Source of the DNA: Haematococcus lacustris
Lineage: Eukaryota; Chlorophyta; Chlorophyceae; Chlamydomonadales; Haematococcaceae
Direction of reading: 5' to 3'
Length of the DNA: 64,000 nt
Assembly (NCBI GenBank): GCA_030144725.1
Contig: JASKMD010000005.1
Coordinates: 2,597,476 to 2,661,475 of the forward strand
Each line of letters starts with the position of its first letter. Positions within the stretch are counted from its first letter, which is position 1. The position numbers and the translations under genes are program-made. The notes beneath the pieces were generated by a model. It saw only the letters and a program-made list of their open reading frames with translations. It ran no database searches and had not been told where the DNA came from. Positions 29,062-40,037 of the stretch are shown piece by piece.

Positions 29062-32000
29062 CCCGCCTGCCTCGCCCGCTGCCTGCCGCCGCTGCCGCTG
29101 GCATCCTGTGCTGACCTGCAGCACGATGACCTGCGCAGCCTGGGTGGCCAGCTGCTCCTTGGCGGCAGCCAGCGCAGCGTCCACCGCCTCCTTGGCACGC
29201 CGCAGCTCAGCCACCTCTGCCTTGGCGCCCATGACCTGGTCACGGCAGCAGCGCCAGGAGCAGCAGGAACAGGAGCAGCAGCAGCAGCAAGGTGTGCAGG
29301 GAAGTGACCTTGGGGGCAAAAGACCTGCAGAGAGAGTAGGCAGGGGCAGGGGCAGCCAAACCCCACTCCCCTCCCCCCCAGCCATTCTTCCCCCTCCCCC
29401 CTCATCCTTACTGCTTGCCCACCTGCCTATCCCTCTCTCCCTACCCCTCCCTCCCTACCCCTCTCCCACTCCTCCCCTGCCCCTCTCCCCCCTTCTACCC
29501 CTCCCTCCCAGCCCCTCTCCCCTTGCGTCTCTCCCCTGCCCTCCCCCACCCCACCTGCTCAGTGGCTGCGGCCACACTCTCGTGGTACACGGTCTGCTGC
29601 GTGTCGTACGAGCTGCGCAGCCGGGACAGCTCCTCAGCCAGCGCGGCCTGGCGGCTGGCAGCTTCCTCCTGGCTGCTGCGTAGTGAGGCCTCGCTGAGGA
29701 GGAAGGGGGTGGGGGGGGGGCAGGAGGGCGGGGAGGGGGCGAGCAGGTGGGGGGCGGGAAGAGTGGGGGAGAGGGGCGAGCATGAGGGGGGAGGGTGCCA
29801 GGGGCCAAGGGAGTCGGGGGGTAAGGGAGGAGGTGGGGAAGATGAGGAGGGCGGGGAGGGGCAAGGGGGAATGGGGCAGAGAAAGGGGGCAGGGGTGGGG
29901 GGCAGGGGGTGAGAGGGGTAGCAGTCAAGCTATGTTGTGCTGCGGTGCCCTGCAAGGCAGCTTGTGTTGCTGACTAAGCAGCGCAGGGGTCAAGAGGGCA
30001 GCAGGGCACCAGCTTGGATCAGTGCGAGTGTTCGAGCTTGTGCCCACCAGCTTCCTGCCAGCTTCCCCCCCCCCCAGCCGCCCCACTCACGCACTGGCGC
30101 GCAGCTTGTCGGCGCTGAGGGCCTCCACCTGCAGCCTGGAGCGCTCGGCACTGAGGCCGGCCACCTGGGCTGCGGCGCGGTCTGCCATGGCGCGCGCTGC
30201 GCTGGCCTCCACCTCCAGGGCCAGGAGGCGGGAGGAGGTGCTGGTGAGCTGCAGGCGGGAGGCACCAGGGGGGGGGCAGCAGGTGGGAGGTGCAAGCAGC
30301 AGGTGGGCTGAGGAGTGGGAGGTTGGGGACAGGGGGGTGGGAGGGAGGTGGAGGGAGGTGGGAGGGAGGAGGGAGGGAGGTGGGAGGGAGGTGGGAGGGA
30401 GGGAGGCATTTGTCAGGCAGGACGGGCAGTCATGATTCAAGTGCTGAGCAGCGAGGGAAACCAAGGGTGCCCTGCTCCTGGCAACCCTGGGGTGGTGGCC
30501 AGATGCCAGGGCAGCAATCAACAATGAGCATGCAGCACGTTGCCCCCCACCCCCTTGCCCCCACCCCTGCCCCCCACCCCTGCCCCCCACCTGCTTCTGC
30601 AGGTCCGCACTGAGGGTCTGCAGCTCATGCAGGCGCTGCTGGGCGCTCTGCAGCAGGCCCTCACTGCGCGCCTTCTCCAGGGCCAGGGCCTGCAGGGGCC
30701 AGGGCCAACACCAGGGCGTTGCCGCCATGCATGCCAGCAGGGGGGCCAGGGGCACAGGGCAGCAGGGGGGCAGGGGCAACGGGGCAGCAGGGGGGCAGGG
30801 GCACAGGGCAGGTGCCCAGAGCCATGAGGCGCCTAGCACAGGAGCAGGAGGGGCAGGGAAGCACTCTGTTGGAGTTGCAAGATAGGCCCCCACCCACCTC
30901 TGCCTCTGCTTTACACCCTTGCCCTCTCTACCGCCCCCCACCCTAACGCCCCCCACCCCACCCCCCTGTGACTCCGGAGACCCCGCCCGACAACATGCCT
31001 GGGAAGCGCGCTGCTCGGTGGCCAGCGCCGCCTCCTGCTCGCGCAGCCGCTGCTCAGCATCCTCCGCCCTGCGCCTGCTGCGCGCCACCTCCCCGGTCAG
31101 GTCGGCCAGCTGGCCCCGCAGACCCCTCACCTGCAGCCACAGGCCCCCCCATGACAGGCCCATGACGCACCTTGATCAGGCTGTGGAGGTAGGTGGTTAG
31201 GTCAGGCTTAGAGGTAGGTGGTTAGGTGGTTATGGGTTAGGTTAAAGTTAGCGGTGGGCAGTTAGGTGGCTATGGGGTTGGTTAAAGTTAGCATTAGGTG
31301 GTTAGGTGTTTAGGAGTTTCCGCGGCACACCTCAAATCCCTCCCCCACCCAGGCCACTACAGGGGCATGCAGTTTAAACCCCACACATCACACCGCAGGT
31401 GCATGTCGTGCGCTGGGACTCTCACCAGGGGGCGGGGACCCGAACCCACCATCGCCCTCACCACTCAGCGTCCTCCATGGGCCCGCCCTGCCCGGCCCTG
31501 TCAGCAGCCCCTCCGCCTCTGGCCCCTGCCCCCCGCCGCTCACCACCCGCCTACCTGCTCCTGCAGCTGGGTGACGGTGGCGGCTGCATCACAGCGCGTG
31601 GTGTCCAGCTCCCTGCGCAGCGCCTCCAGGCTGGACTGCAGCCCAGACACCTCCGCCACACTGCCACCTCCATCACCACCACCACCACCACCACCACCAC
31701 CGCCTGCACACACCAACACAGCAGCACCTGCACTGGGTACCATGATAGCCTGCACATAGCCAACATGATAGCACAGGCAGGGCAGGCTGGTGGAGGCAAG
31801 TGCCCACAATGAGGAGCAAGGGGGCTCTGCAAGGCAGGTCGGCAGGCCACACCTGCTGCCCCACCTGCTGCCCCATCCCACGCCTGCTAGCTGCTCTGCC
31901 GTCTCGGCGGCGTTTGCTGGAGGCTGTGGGCACTGTGGGCAGCACAGGCCTAGACACAGAGCGCTCAGAGGCAGAGCTTGCTCCCAGCGCCCTTACACCT

Positions 32001-35000
32001 CACCCCTTCTTCCCCCTCTATTCCTTTGCACAGGCCAGGATGCAGAACACCACAGCCCCACCCCAACCCAGTCCAGCACGCCCCTCAAGCAAGGGTCGCG
32101 ACTTTTTTCCCCCTCTGCCGAAATTCGTCGGGCACTTGCCTGCGGGGACCAGCGCCAGCTCCTGCGTCCCGGCCGACTGCCGCGCGTCTCCCGCGCCCTC
32201 GCCGCCCGCCTTCCCGCTCGACGCCGTCGCTGCGGCTAGCGCCGCCTGGCACTGCGCCAGCTGCGCTTGCAGTCCGCGCACAAAGTCCGCGGAGCGCGCG
32301 GCTGCCCCCGTGAGGTCGTCCATGAGCGCCTGGCTGGCAGCCAGCTCATTGCGCAGTGCAACCTCGCGGGCGGACCACTCCGCGGCCAACTCGCTGCGGA
32401 TCTCGCCGCGGCTGCGCTCGTTGTCGGCGGAGAGCTGGCGGGACAGAGCCAGGAGGCGCCTGGGGGCAGCGTGGCAAAGGTGGTAGCGTCAGGGTAGCTT
32501 CCGTGCATCATGCAGACCACTCAGCACACATGCACTGGCTTCGTAACAGAAAGTGTTTCAACGCAAGCACATGCAAAGTATTGTGTGCTCATCGTTGTGG
32601 AAAAACATTAGGCCGAGGCCACCCGACATATCCCGACCTTGTGAGTACGAGCTTTGCTTCAGGTTGTGAGGCCCAAGATTGCCAAAGACGTGCCCCACCG
32701 CACCCCTGTTTCAACATCTTGGCGGCCTTCGATCGTCTCTCATCACGAGTTTGACATCCCCTCTTCACAACGCTATGTTCACATGCAAACATGTTTGGTG
32801 CCCATGCTTCAAACCTTAGCGGCCTTGGATCACCCCTCGTTTCAAACCCTGACATCCCCTCTTGCCATTCGCCATGTGATGAGGAGCAGGGCATAGGGAG
32901 TACAATAGACAGCCTGGCCTAAGCCTGAGCCAGGCTGTACGCTGCACAGGCCCCACCCCGCCCCAAGGCCCCACTCACCCCCTTGCACCCCTCCTCCCTC
33001 CTCCACCTCCCCTCCCTCACCCCTCTCCCCTCCTCCCGTCCTTCCCAACGCCAAGACCTAGGGACAACCCCTCCTGGCCTCCCTACTGCTGCCTCCCTCC
33101 TGGGCCCCCCTGCTGCTGCCCCCTGCTGCTGCCCTCCTGCTGCTGGCCCACCTGTTCTGCTCCACCAGCTCTCCCACCGTCCTGAAGGTCACCAGGCGTG
33201 CGGAGATGATGTCACTGCTGGTCAGCAGCTGGTCGGCGGTCAGGCCATGGCCCGCCTCGGGCCCCTGGCTGCCTGAGCGGGCCAGGGGTGTGCCGTGCAG
33301 GCGGGACACCTCCTCCAGCAGCTGGGCCAACTGTCAGGCAGGGGTGGGTGGGAGGGGGGCAGAACAGGGGAGGGGAGGGGGGCTGAGAATGGGGATGGCT
33401 TGGTGGCGGCTGCATGTGGGAGGAGGAGGAGGAGGAGGAGGAGGGAGGGGGGAGGGAGGGAGGAGGGGGGAGGGAGGGAGGGGGGAGGGAGGAGGAGGAG
33501 GAGGAGGAGGAGGAGGAGGAGGAGGAGGAGGAGGAGGAGGAGGAGGAGGAGGAGGAGGAGGAGGAGGAGGAGGAGGGAGGAGGAGGAGGAGGAGGAGGAG
33601 GGGGGAGGGGGGAGGGGGGAGGAGGAGGAGGAGGAGGAGGAGGAGGGAGAGGGAGGGAAGGCAGAGAGGAGGCGGTAGCGCAGGAGGCAGAGAGAGGGTG
33701 GGGGAGGGAGGTCGACCCTGGGCTGCTGCTTTGGCCCCGCCCCAGGCCCCACCTGGCGGCCTTGGTCCGTCACGCTCTGCTGCAGGCCGCCCCTCTCACG
33801 CTCCAGGCGCTGCAGGTCTGCCCTCAGGGTGGTGACCTGCAGCCCCCCCCACACACACACACCTGGCTGACCGGACCACACCTGGCGCGCCCGCACCAAC
33901 TGAGCATTACGCCACATTGAGTGCATGAGCAGCAATTTCAGCGACGCCGATACCCGAGTGCCACGTCATGCTGCTGCTGCTGTCCTGGCTGACCTCCTGA
34001 AGTCCCACCAACCGCAGCCAGGCTGCTGCTTTGCCTCAGGGCCCTGCCTAAGCCCCCGTCTGCGCCAGCGTACAGCCTACACCCTGCTCTTAGCTCCCCT
34101 GCCGCTGGCCCCCTTGCTCCTGCAATGCCAGTGGGGCCGAGGCCAAGCAGCCACACTGCACACCTGACTGTTCACCAGAACACACCACCACCAGCGCACC
34201 CCCTGGGCCCCACGCCCGGCTCCTCATGCCCCCCTAAGCCCTCTGCTGACTGCCCCCCCCCCCTCCCCCCTCTGCTGACTGCCCCCCCCCCACCTGCCAC
34301 TCCGCCTGGCGCAGCCCCTCCCTCAGCGCTGCGCTGCTTTCCTGCAGGGCCGCATGCGCTGCCTCCACAGCGGCGCGCTGCACTCGCTCACGCTCCATGT
34401 TGCCAGCCTGCTCCCAACACGGCACAGCGCAGTCTGCTCACAGCGCAGCGCAGCGCAGTGCTACAGGGGCGGCTGCTACCTGCCACACCTACTGCTCAAC
34501 CTCAACACCCCTCCCCTCCCTACTCCCCACCTCCCACCCCCTACCCCACTCCCCTACCCCCTACCCCCCCATCGCAGTGCAGTGCTACAGGTGCCACCAC
34601 GACTGTTGCCACCACGACTGCTCCTGCCACCACCACCACCACCATCCTCTTTCGTGGCTGCCAATGTGCAGCTGCCTGCTCACAGCGCAGCATCACAGGT
34701 GCGGCTGCTACCTGCCACATCTAATGCTCAACCTCAAGCCCCACCCCCACCCTACTCCCCACCTCCCACCCCCTACCCCCCACCCTCTACCCCTATCCCC
34801 CACCCCCCCCCACCCCCCCCCCACCCCTCAGGGCTCCACCCTACCTTGGCTGCCACCTCCGCCGCAATGGTCTCGATGTAGGCCTCCAGCCTGCGCACCT
34901 GACCCCGCTCCTGGCGCCACGCCTCAGCCTGCAGCAGGCCAGGCAGGCAGGGGGCAGGGGGCTGCAGGGGCGCAGGGGGGCTGGGAGGTAGGGCGGCTGC

Positions 35001-38000
35001 AGGGCGGGCCATGCCCAGCCGGGCACACACTGGCCAGCCTGCCCGGATGACTACCAGGGTTCGAACCCCCGTACGGGGCCCGTGCTTTTGCGAATGTTTG
35101 GGGGTATAGCCAGTGTCTAGGGTCGACCCCGTAGTTTACCCTGACATCAGTTCAGGGCGCCCTTAGATCAGGTATCACCAACTGCCGAACCCTGCTGATG
35201 ACTACCAGGGGTGTGGGGGACACAACCTCACACGCAACAGGCGCATGACACCGCCCATGACTGGGACAATGGGTCGATGAGCCGTCAGGTCAACAGGCCA
35301 AGGCCAACAGGCAGGGACTTGCACCTCCATCTGCATTGAAAGGCATCCCCCCAAAAACAACCAAACTCGGACCTCTCCCACCTGCCCTGGCCTGCCCTGT
35401 ATGCCTTACCCACCAACCCAACCCCCTCACCCACCCACCCACCCGCCCACCCACCCATCCCTCTCCCTCACCATCTCCATGTACATGTCGTACACATCAG
35501 CCGCCGTCTTGCCCAGCAGGGCGCCCGGCGTGGCCACCAGCGGCGTGCTGCCCACTCCTCCCCTGCCTGCCCCTCCTACCCCAGGTGGGGGGGTCAGCTC
35601 CAGCGCCCCCTGACCACCCCCCGGGGGCCCCCTCCCCCGGGCAGCAGCAGCTGGCAGGGTAGTGGGGGCTGCCCCCTGGGCGCCTTCCTGTGCCCGCACT
35701 GCAAAGGTGGCTGCACGGGCCTGGGCGGCAGCAGGGGGCCCTGTGAAGGGGGTGAGGGGGGCGGGCTGCACACCCAGGGGGTGGGGGGTGCGGGAGTAGG
35801 GGGAGTGCGGGCCGGGCTCCAGGCCGCTGGCTGACTGCTCCAGGTTGCTCAGGGCGTCTGTGGGCAGGCGGAGCAGCAGCACCGCAGGCCCTGGCAATCA
35901 GGTGGCAACCTGCCAGTAGCACCTACCCTCAGTCGAAGTGTCTTTGTGATTGACAGTGCGTTTGTGGTTGACAGTGGCAGAAAGAAGCAGCAACAGACAA
36001 CAACAGACGACGAAAGAAAGAAAGAAGAAAGACACCGCCCTCGCCGTCGGGCGTGCATTGAGGGAGGAGAGTAGCCTCAGGGCTCCGTGCCCTTGCTACC
36101 CTCCCACCAGGGACTGTGGCACACAGATGACCCCTTCAGCCCTGGCCTGACCCCTTGAGCTCAGCACTCACCTGCCAGGGGCGCCAGGTCCCCTTGCTCC
36201 ACCGCCAGCTGTGCAGCGGGCAGCAGCCTGGAGGTGAGCTGCGCTGCTTGGCTGCGTGCTGCAGCCAGCCGCTTCTCAAGCGCCTCACTCCTCTCACGCG
36301 CCTTCTCACGCTCCGCCTCAATCTCTTGGCTAAAGGCCTGCCAGGCAGGGAGCAGGGAGAGGGCAGCGAGGTGGTGGGGAGGTGACTGGCTGGCCTTGCC
36401 CCCTGGGAGCACCAGGTCTGGCCGCAGGTGTGGCTGCATGGAGGCACCTCTGCCCCTCAGCCCTGTGGCAGGCAGTCAGCCTGTGCTGACCTGCAAGGCC
36501 ATGACTCATACCAATGTGCTCCACAGCGCCCAACCAGCTGCATCCTCCAGGCCAACCCTGACCTTCAACTCTAAGCCCTAAACCCTATCCCTCCACCCTG
36601 ACCCCTAGGGGGCTGTGCCGCACCCCACCCTCTGCCACCCTTCCCCAGCCTCTCTCCCACAGCCCCTCTCCCTCTCCCTCCCCTAGCCTGCCCCTGGACC
36701 TCAGCACCATCAAACCGCATCACTGTCCATCGCCCGCATACCCTCCCCCCCCTGCCCTGCCACGCAACCCTGCCTGCCCCCCACCCCCTGGGCCCTGAGG
36801 CCTGCGCATCACCTGCCAGGCGGCCGCCATCTCCGCCAGCTCCTGCCGCATGCCCGCAGTCTCCGCCTCACTTGCCTCGCGGGCCCGGCTCGCCTCCTCC
36901 ATCAGCGACACGTACCGCGCCTCCTGTGACACCACACACCTCACTCCCTCTCACTCCCTGCTTCAAACATGATGTGTAAAGAAACAAAAAGAGAAAGAAA
37001 GGGGGAAAAAGAAAGACTACGCCTTCGCTGTCGGGCATGCACTAAGGGAGGAGGGACTCTGCTATGGGGCTACCCTCCCCCCAGGCCACATGCTGTATCA
37101 CATGGTCACTCTTTTTGCGTTCCCGCTCCCCTCACACATGTCCCAAACCACTGCCATGCACCCATGCACACCCGCCTCACACCTGGTGAGACATCTGGAG
37201 TGAGGTGTGAGTCACACTCACACACCTGGTGTGATGTGCCTGGTGCCCCCCCTCCTAGTGCTGAGCAGTGCCATGTGAGCCCTGCCTACAGCCAGCCACC
37301 CTCAGGCAGGCAGGGCTGCATCCAGGCAGGCTGGGCCAGGGCCAGGGCCAGGGGCCCCGACACAGTGAGCACTGCCTGCTTGCCCCGCCCCTCCCAGCTC
37401 AGCCAGCGGCCCCTACCCCCTGGCCCCCTGCCATGCCATGCGGCCCAACTGTGGGTCACTGTGTTCATGCCGGCGGTGATCCGTATGGCGAGCAGCGGCA
37501 GCAGAGGACTAGCAGGCACTGGACATGGCGCTGGGAGGTGAGGGGGCCCTGAGGCAGCTGTGATGTGTCCAGGCTGGCTGGGCTACACCAGGCTGTGCTG
37601 CCTCAGCAGGGGGCTGGGCTGCACCAGGGTCAGGGACGCTGCTGACCACACTGACATCACACCTATGCCGGGAGGTGCCGTGGGAACACCCCACAGCACT
37701 GCCCACGGCCAAGCTGGCTGCCCAACCCAAGTCGCCAGGTTGGTTGCCTACTGCCAGCCTTGAGTTCAGCGGGGCTGCGAAGCCATGCTGCCAGCATCGC
37801 TGCTCCGCTGGGAGGTGCCGGGCGCCTGAGGCCGCTGCCATGTGATTCCACTCACCCCGCTGCTCTCCATGCCTGCCTCCGCTGCCAGCCAGTGAGCCAT
37901 AGGGGCAGCCAGACGGGTAATCGGCAGGCTGGCCAGCCAGGCTGCTGCTGCTGCTGCTGCTGCCTGCTGCTGATGTAGAGGTGCTGCTGGCTGACCCTGC

Positions 38001-39879
38001 TGGCTAGGGTTTGGCTGCTGCCGGTACTGCCGCTGCTGCCAGCTGCCCCACGCCTCCCACCTGCTTGGTGAAGTGCGCCTCAGCGTCACCCAGCTTGGCC
38101 TCTGTCTCAGACACATGGCTGCAGGGGCAGGGCAGGTGGCAGGTGGCAGGGCTCTCAAGGGCAACTGCAGGGTACCCGCTGGCTGCCCCTATGGCTCACT
38201 GGCTGGCAGCGGAGGCAGGTGGAGGGCAGGTGGCAGGGCAGCTGCAGGGTACCCAGCACCGCCCTGCAACTGGCTGCCTGACATCAGCCAACCCACCCTG
38301 CAGCCGATGCTGCTCCTGCTGACCTCCCACCCTCCACCACACTGCTGACCTCCCACCCTCCACCACACTGCCACTGCTGCCGCCGCTCGTCTGCTGCCAA
38401 CAATGCCCCTGCCTCGCCTGTCACTGCCAGCATCCCCTTGCTGCCATGCCCTCTTGCTGGCTGCATTGCCCCTGTCCTCCTGCCACTGTCAGCCTCCCCC
38501 TGCTTGAGAGGGCGTGTGCAGGTGATGTGGGGGAAGGCAGGGGGCCAGGGGGGGTGGGGGGGAAGCTGCCAGCATTGCCCCTGTCCTCCTGCCACTGCCA
38601 GCCTCCCCTTAGCTGCCAGCATTGCCCTGTCGCCCGCGTCCGGCTGCACTTATGCCATCCAACTGCATCCATGGCCTGACCTGCGGGATTCCTGCAAGAA
38701 GGCCTCCAGCTGCTTGACCCGGTCTGTCAGGTGGCCGACCTTGGCCTGCGCCACCTGCCCCGCATGCTCAGCCTCTGACAGCGACTGCCGCAGGGCCAGC
38801 AGCTCGGCACTGCTGGCGCGCCGGTCAGCCAACAGCGTCTGTGTCTTGCTGGCAAGCTCCGCCTCCAGGTATTGAACCTTGGACTCCAAGAACTTGGTAG
38901 ACTGAGCCACACAACAAGCAGCAGGCCAAGGCGGGTGTGGGGGGTAGGCGGCAGGGGCAGGGGCAGGCAGAAGGGCGGAGGAAGGGGCAGAAGTATGTGG
39001 GGAAGTATGGCTAGCTCAGTGGGGTGCTACACAGTTGCGAGGGCAGGGGTGGGTGGTGGGCAGCCCTGGGCAAGGGCAGGAGCCTGGCCAGAGAGGGATG
39101 AGGGTGGTGCGTGGAAGGGGTGTGTTATGTATTCCTGTGCCTGCCAGCCTGTTGCCATGCACCTGCTCATACTGCGTCTGAAGCAGCGCCATCTGGTGCT
39201 TGAAGTCCACATCACCCAGCGCTGCCTCCAGCTGCGACACCTGCTGCTGCAGCCGCTCCTTGGCGCTGCTGAGCTGCTCCACCTGGGCGGCCTGGGACTG
39301 CACCACCTGCTCCTTGGTCTGCAGCAGCCTGCTGAGGTCCTCTCGCTCATGGCTGATGGCCTGCACCACTCGTTGCAGCTCGTCAATCTTTTCATTCTTT
39401 GCTTTCAGCTCACGGGTCCTGGCATGGGCTGCTTGACGATCCTGCAGTAGCACCATTGTTGCCAGTCCTCTCCTGCGAGCCTGCGCAGCGTGTCTGCCAG
39501 CAGCACGATGGCGAACCTGCTTGCCCTCCTTGACTTCTTTTTCAAGAGCTGCAATCCGCTGCTTGAGTTTGCATGTCTCCTCCTCCCAGCAGCGCTGTTG
39601 AAACTCAAACTCCTGCAAACAGGCCCGCCACAGCGGTGCGATGATAATACTTGTATGCGATGGATTCTGCAGCAGTCACGGCACCTGGGCTACGGCATTA
39701 TACGACAATTCTCGCTCGTCGACCTGCGGCCGGGGGTACGCCCACAAGGAGACTGGGTCAGTGCAAGCTTCAGTGGAAACAGGTACCCAGCTGCAGATGT
39801 AGACCTTGGCCCGTTCTGTAGCCAAGGCATTCTCCAACGCAGCGATTGTTTGATACAGATGAGCACCCTCATCAGCCAT
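28625..39879 (-). CDS. Nuclear pore basket protein, TPR/NUA/Mlp family (N-terminal ~1,040 residues, 3' end in gap)
   Basis: Exons in transcript order: 39879-39805, 39723-39685, 39612-39517, 39441-39163, 38901-38681, 38118-38061, 36923-36813, 36337-36172, 35890-35472, 34928-34845, 34407-34294, 33836-33753, 33330-33152, 32459-32140, 31703-31555, 31130-30999, 30689-30591, 30248-30091, 29693-29555, 29235-29116, 28709-28625 (into the gap). All join in phase. Almost the whole product is coiled coil (Glu/Ala/Arg/Gln/Leu heptads). The family signature is clear: ISARLVTFRTVGELVEQN then RRLLALSRQLSADNE, matching '[21 protein letters not shown]' of human TPR. Earlier, KTAADVYDMYMEM corresponds to the TPR/NUA 'KLTELYNAYVE' block and LEAYIETIAAEVAAK to the segment after it. 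An algal Pro/Gly/Ala-rich insert of about 100 residues precedes KTAADVY. The product anchors the nuclear basket and acts in mRNA export and spindle checkpoint control. Introns after exons 14 and 16 use GC donors. Confidence 0.88.
28880..29075. repeat. Tetranucleotide (CCTG)n array in an intron of the nuclear basket gene
   Basis: CCTG/CTGC units with CCCG interruptions, between exons 20 and 21. It reads CAGG on the transcript strand. Confidence 0.92.
31185..31318. repeat. GGTTAGG-like minisatellite in an intron
   Basis: Irregular repeats of TTAGGTGGTTATGGGTTAGG and GTTAAAGTTAGC, between exons 15 and 16 of the nuclear basket gene. It resembles but does not match plant/algal telomere repeats (TTTAGGG or TTTTAGGG). 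Confidence 0.6.
33418..33658. repeat. (GGA)n polypurine tract in an intron
   Basis: Around 240 bases of AGG/GGA repeats on the plus strand (CCT/TCC on the transcript strand), between exons 12 and 13. Long mirror-symmetric purine tracts can form triplex (H-DNA). Confidence 0.93.
35046..35209. mobile_element. Possible SINE-like insertion in an intron, flanked by 13-bp direct repeats
   Basis: GATGACTACCAGG occurs at about 35050 and again at about 35197, bounding ~135 bp. The insert contains GGTTCGAACCC, like a tRNA/SINE B box, directly after the left repeat, and GGGGGTATAGCCAGTG, like a tRNA 5' end, in its middle. It lies between exons 9 and 10 of the nuclear basket gene. No second copy was recognised in the window. 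Confidence 0.35.
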
Positions 39880-40037
39880 AACTACCTCCCTACCGTGCTA
39901 AACCATGCCTTAAGTTTTCCCAATACCTAGTCTAGTCCCTAATGTAAAACCTTATTGTTTTCTTTCACACCGTCACTCTGGGTCGCCGTAGCTCCCTGGG
40001 TCATTGCGCCTCTTCTTTACTGCCAGAGTTGCGCCAA
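39880..40037. promoter_or_regulatory. Bidirectional promoter region between the nuclear basket gene and the 464-residue protein gene
   Basis: 158 bp separates the two divergent start codons (39879 minus, 40038 plus). It is locally AT-richer (ACCTTATTGTTTTCTTTCAC) than the genes on either side. No TATA element is obvious. Confidence 0.45.

Noticed and set aside
33206..33935. Glu/Gly/Leu-rich frames of 170-230 codons
   Set aside because: Read-through of the GGA tract. The real coding pieces here are the two short exons of the nuclear basket gene at 33152-33330 and 33753-33836.
35040..35090. tRNA gene suggested by GGTTCGAACCC
   Set aside because: Neither strand gives a paired five-base T stem with a standard loop together with D and anticodon arms. 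It is better viewed as part of a possible SINE.
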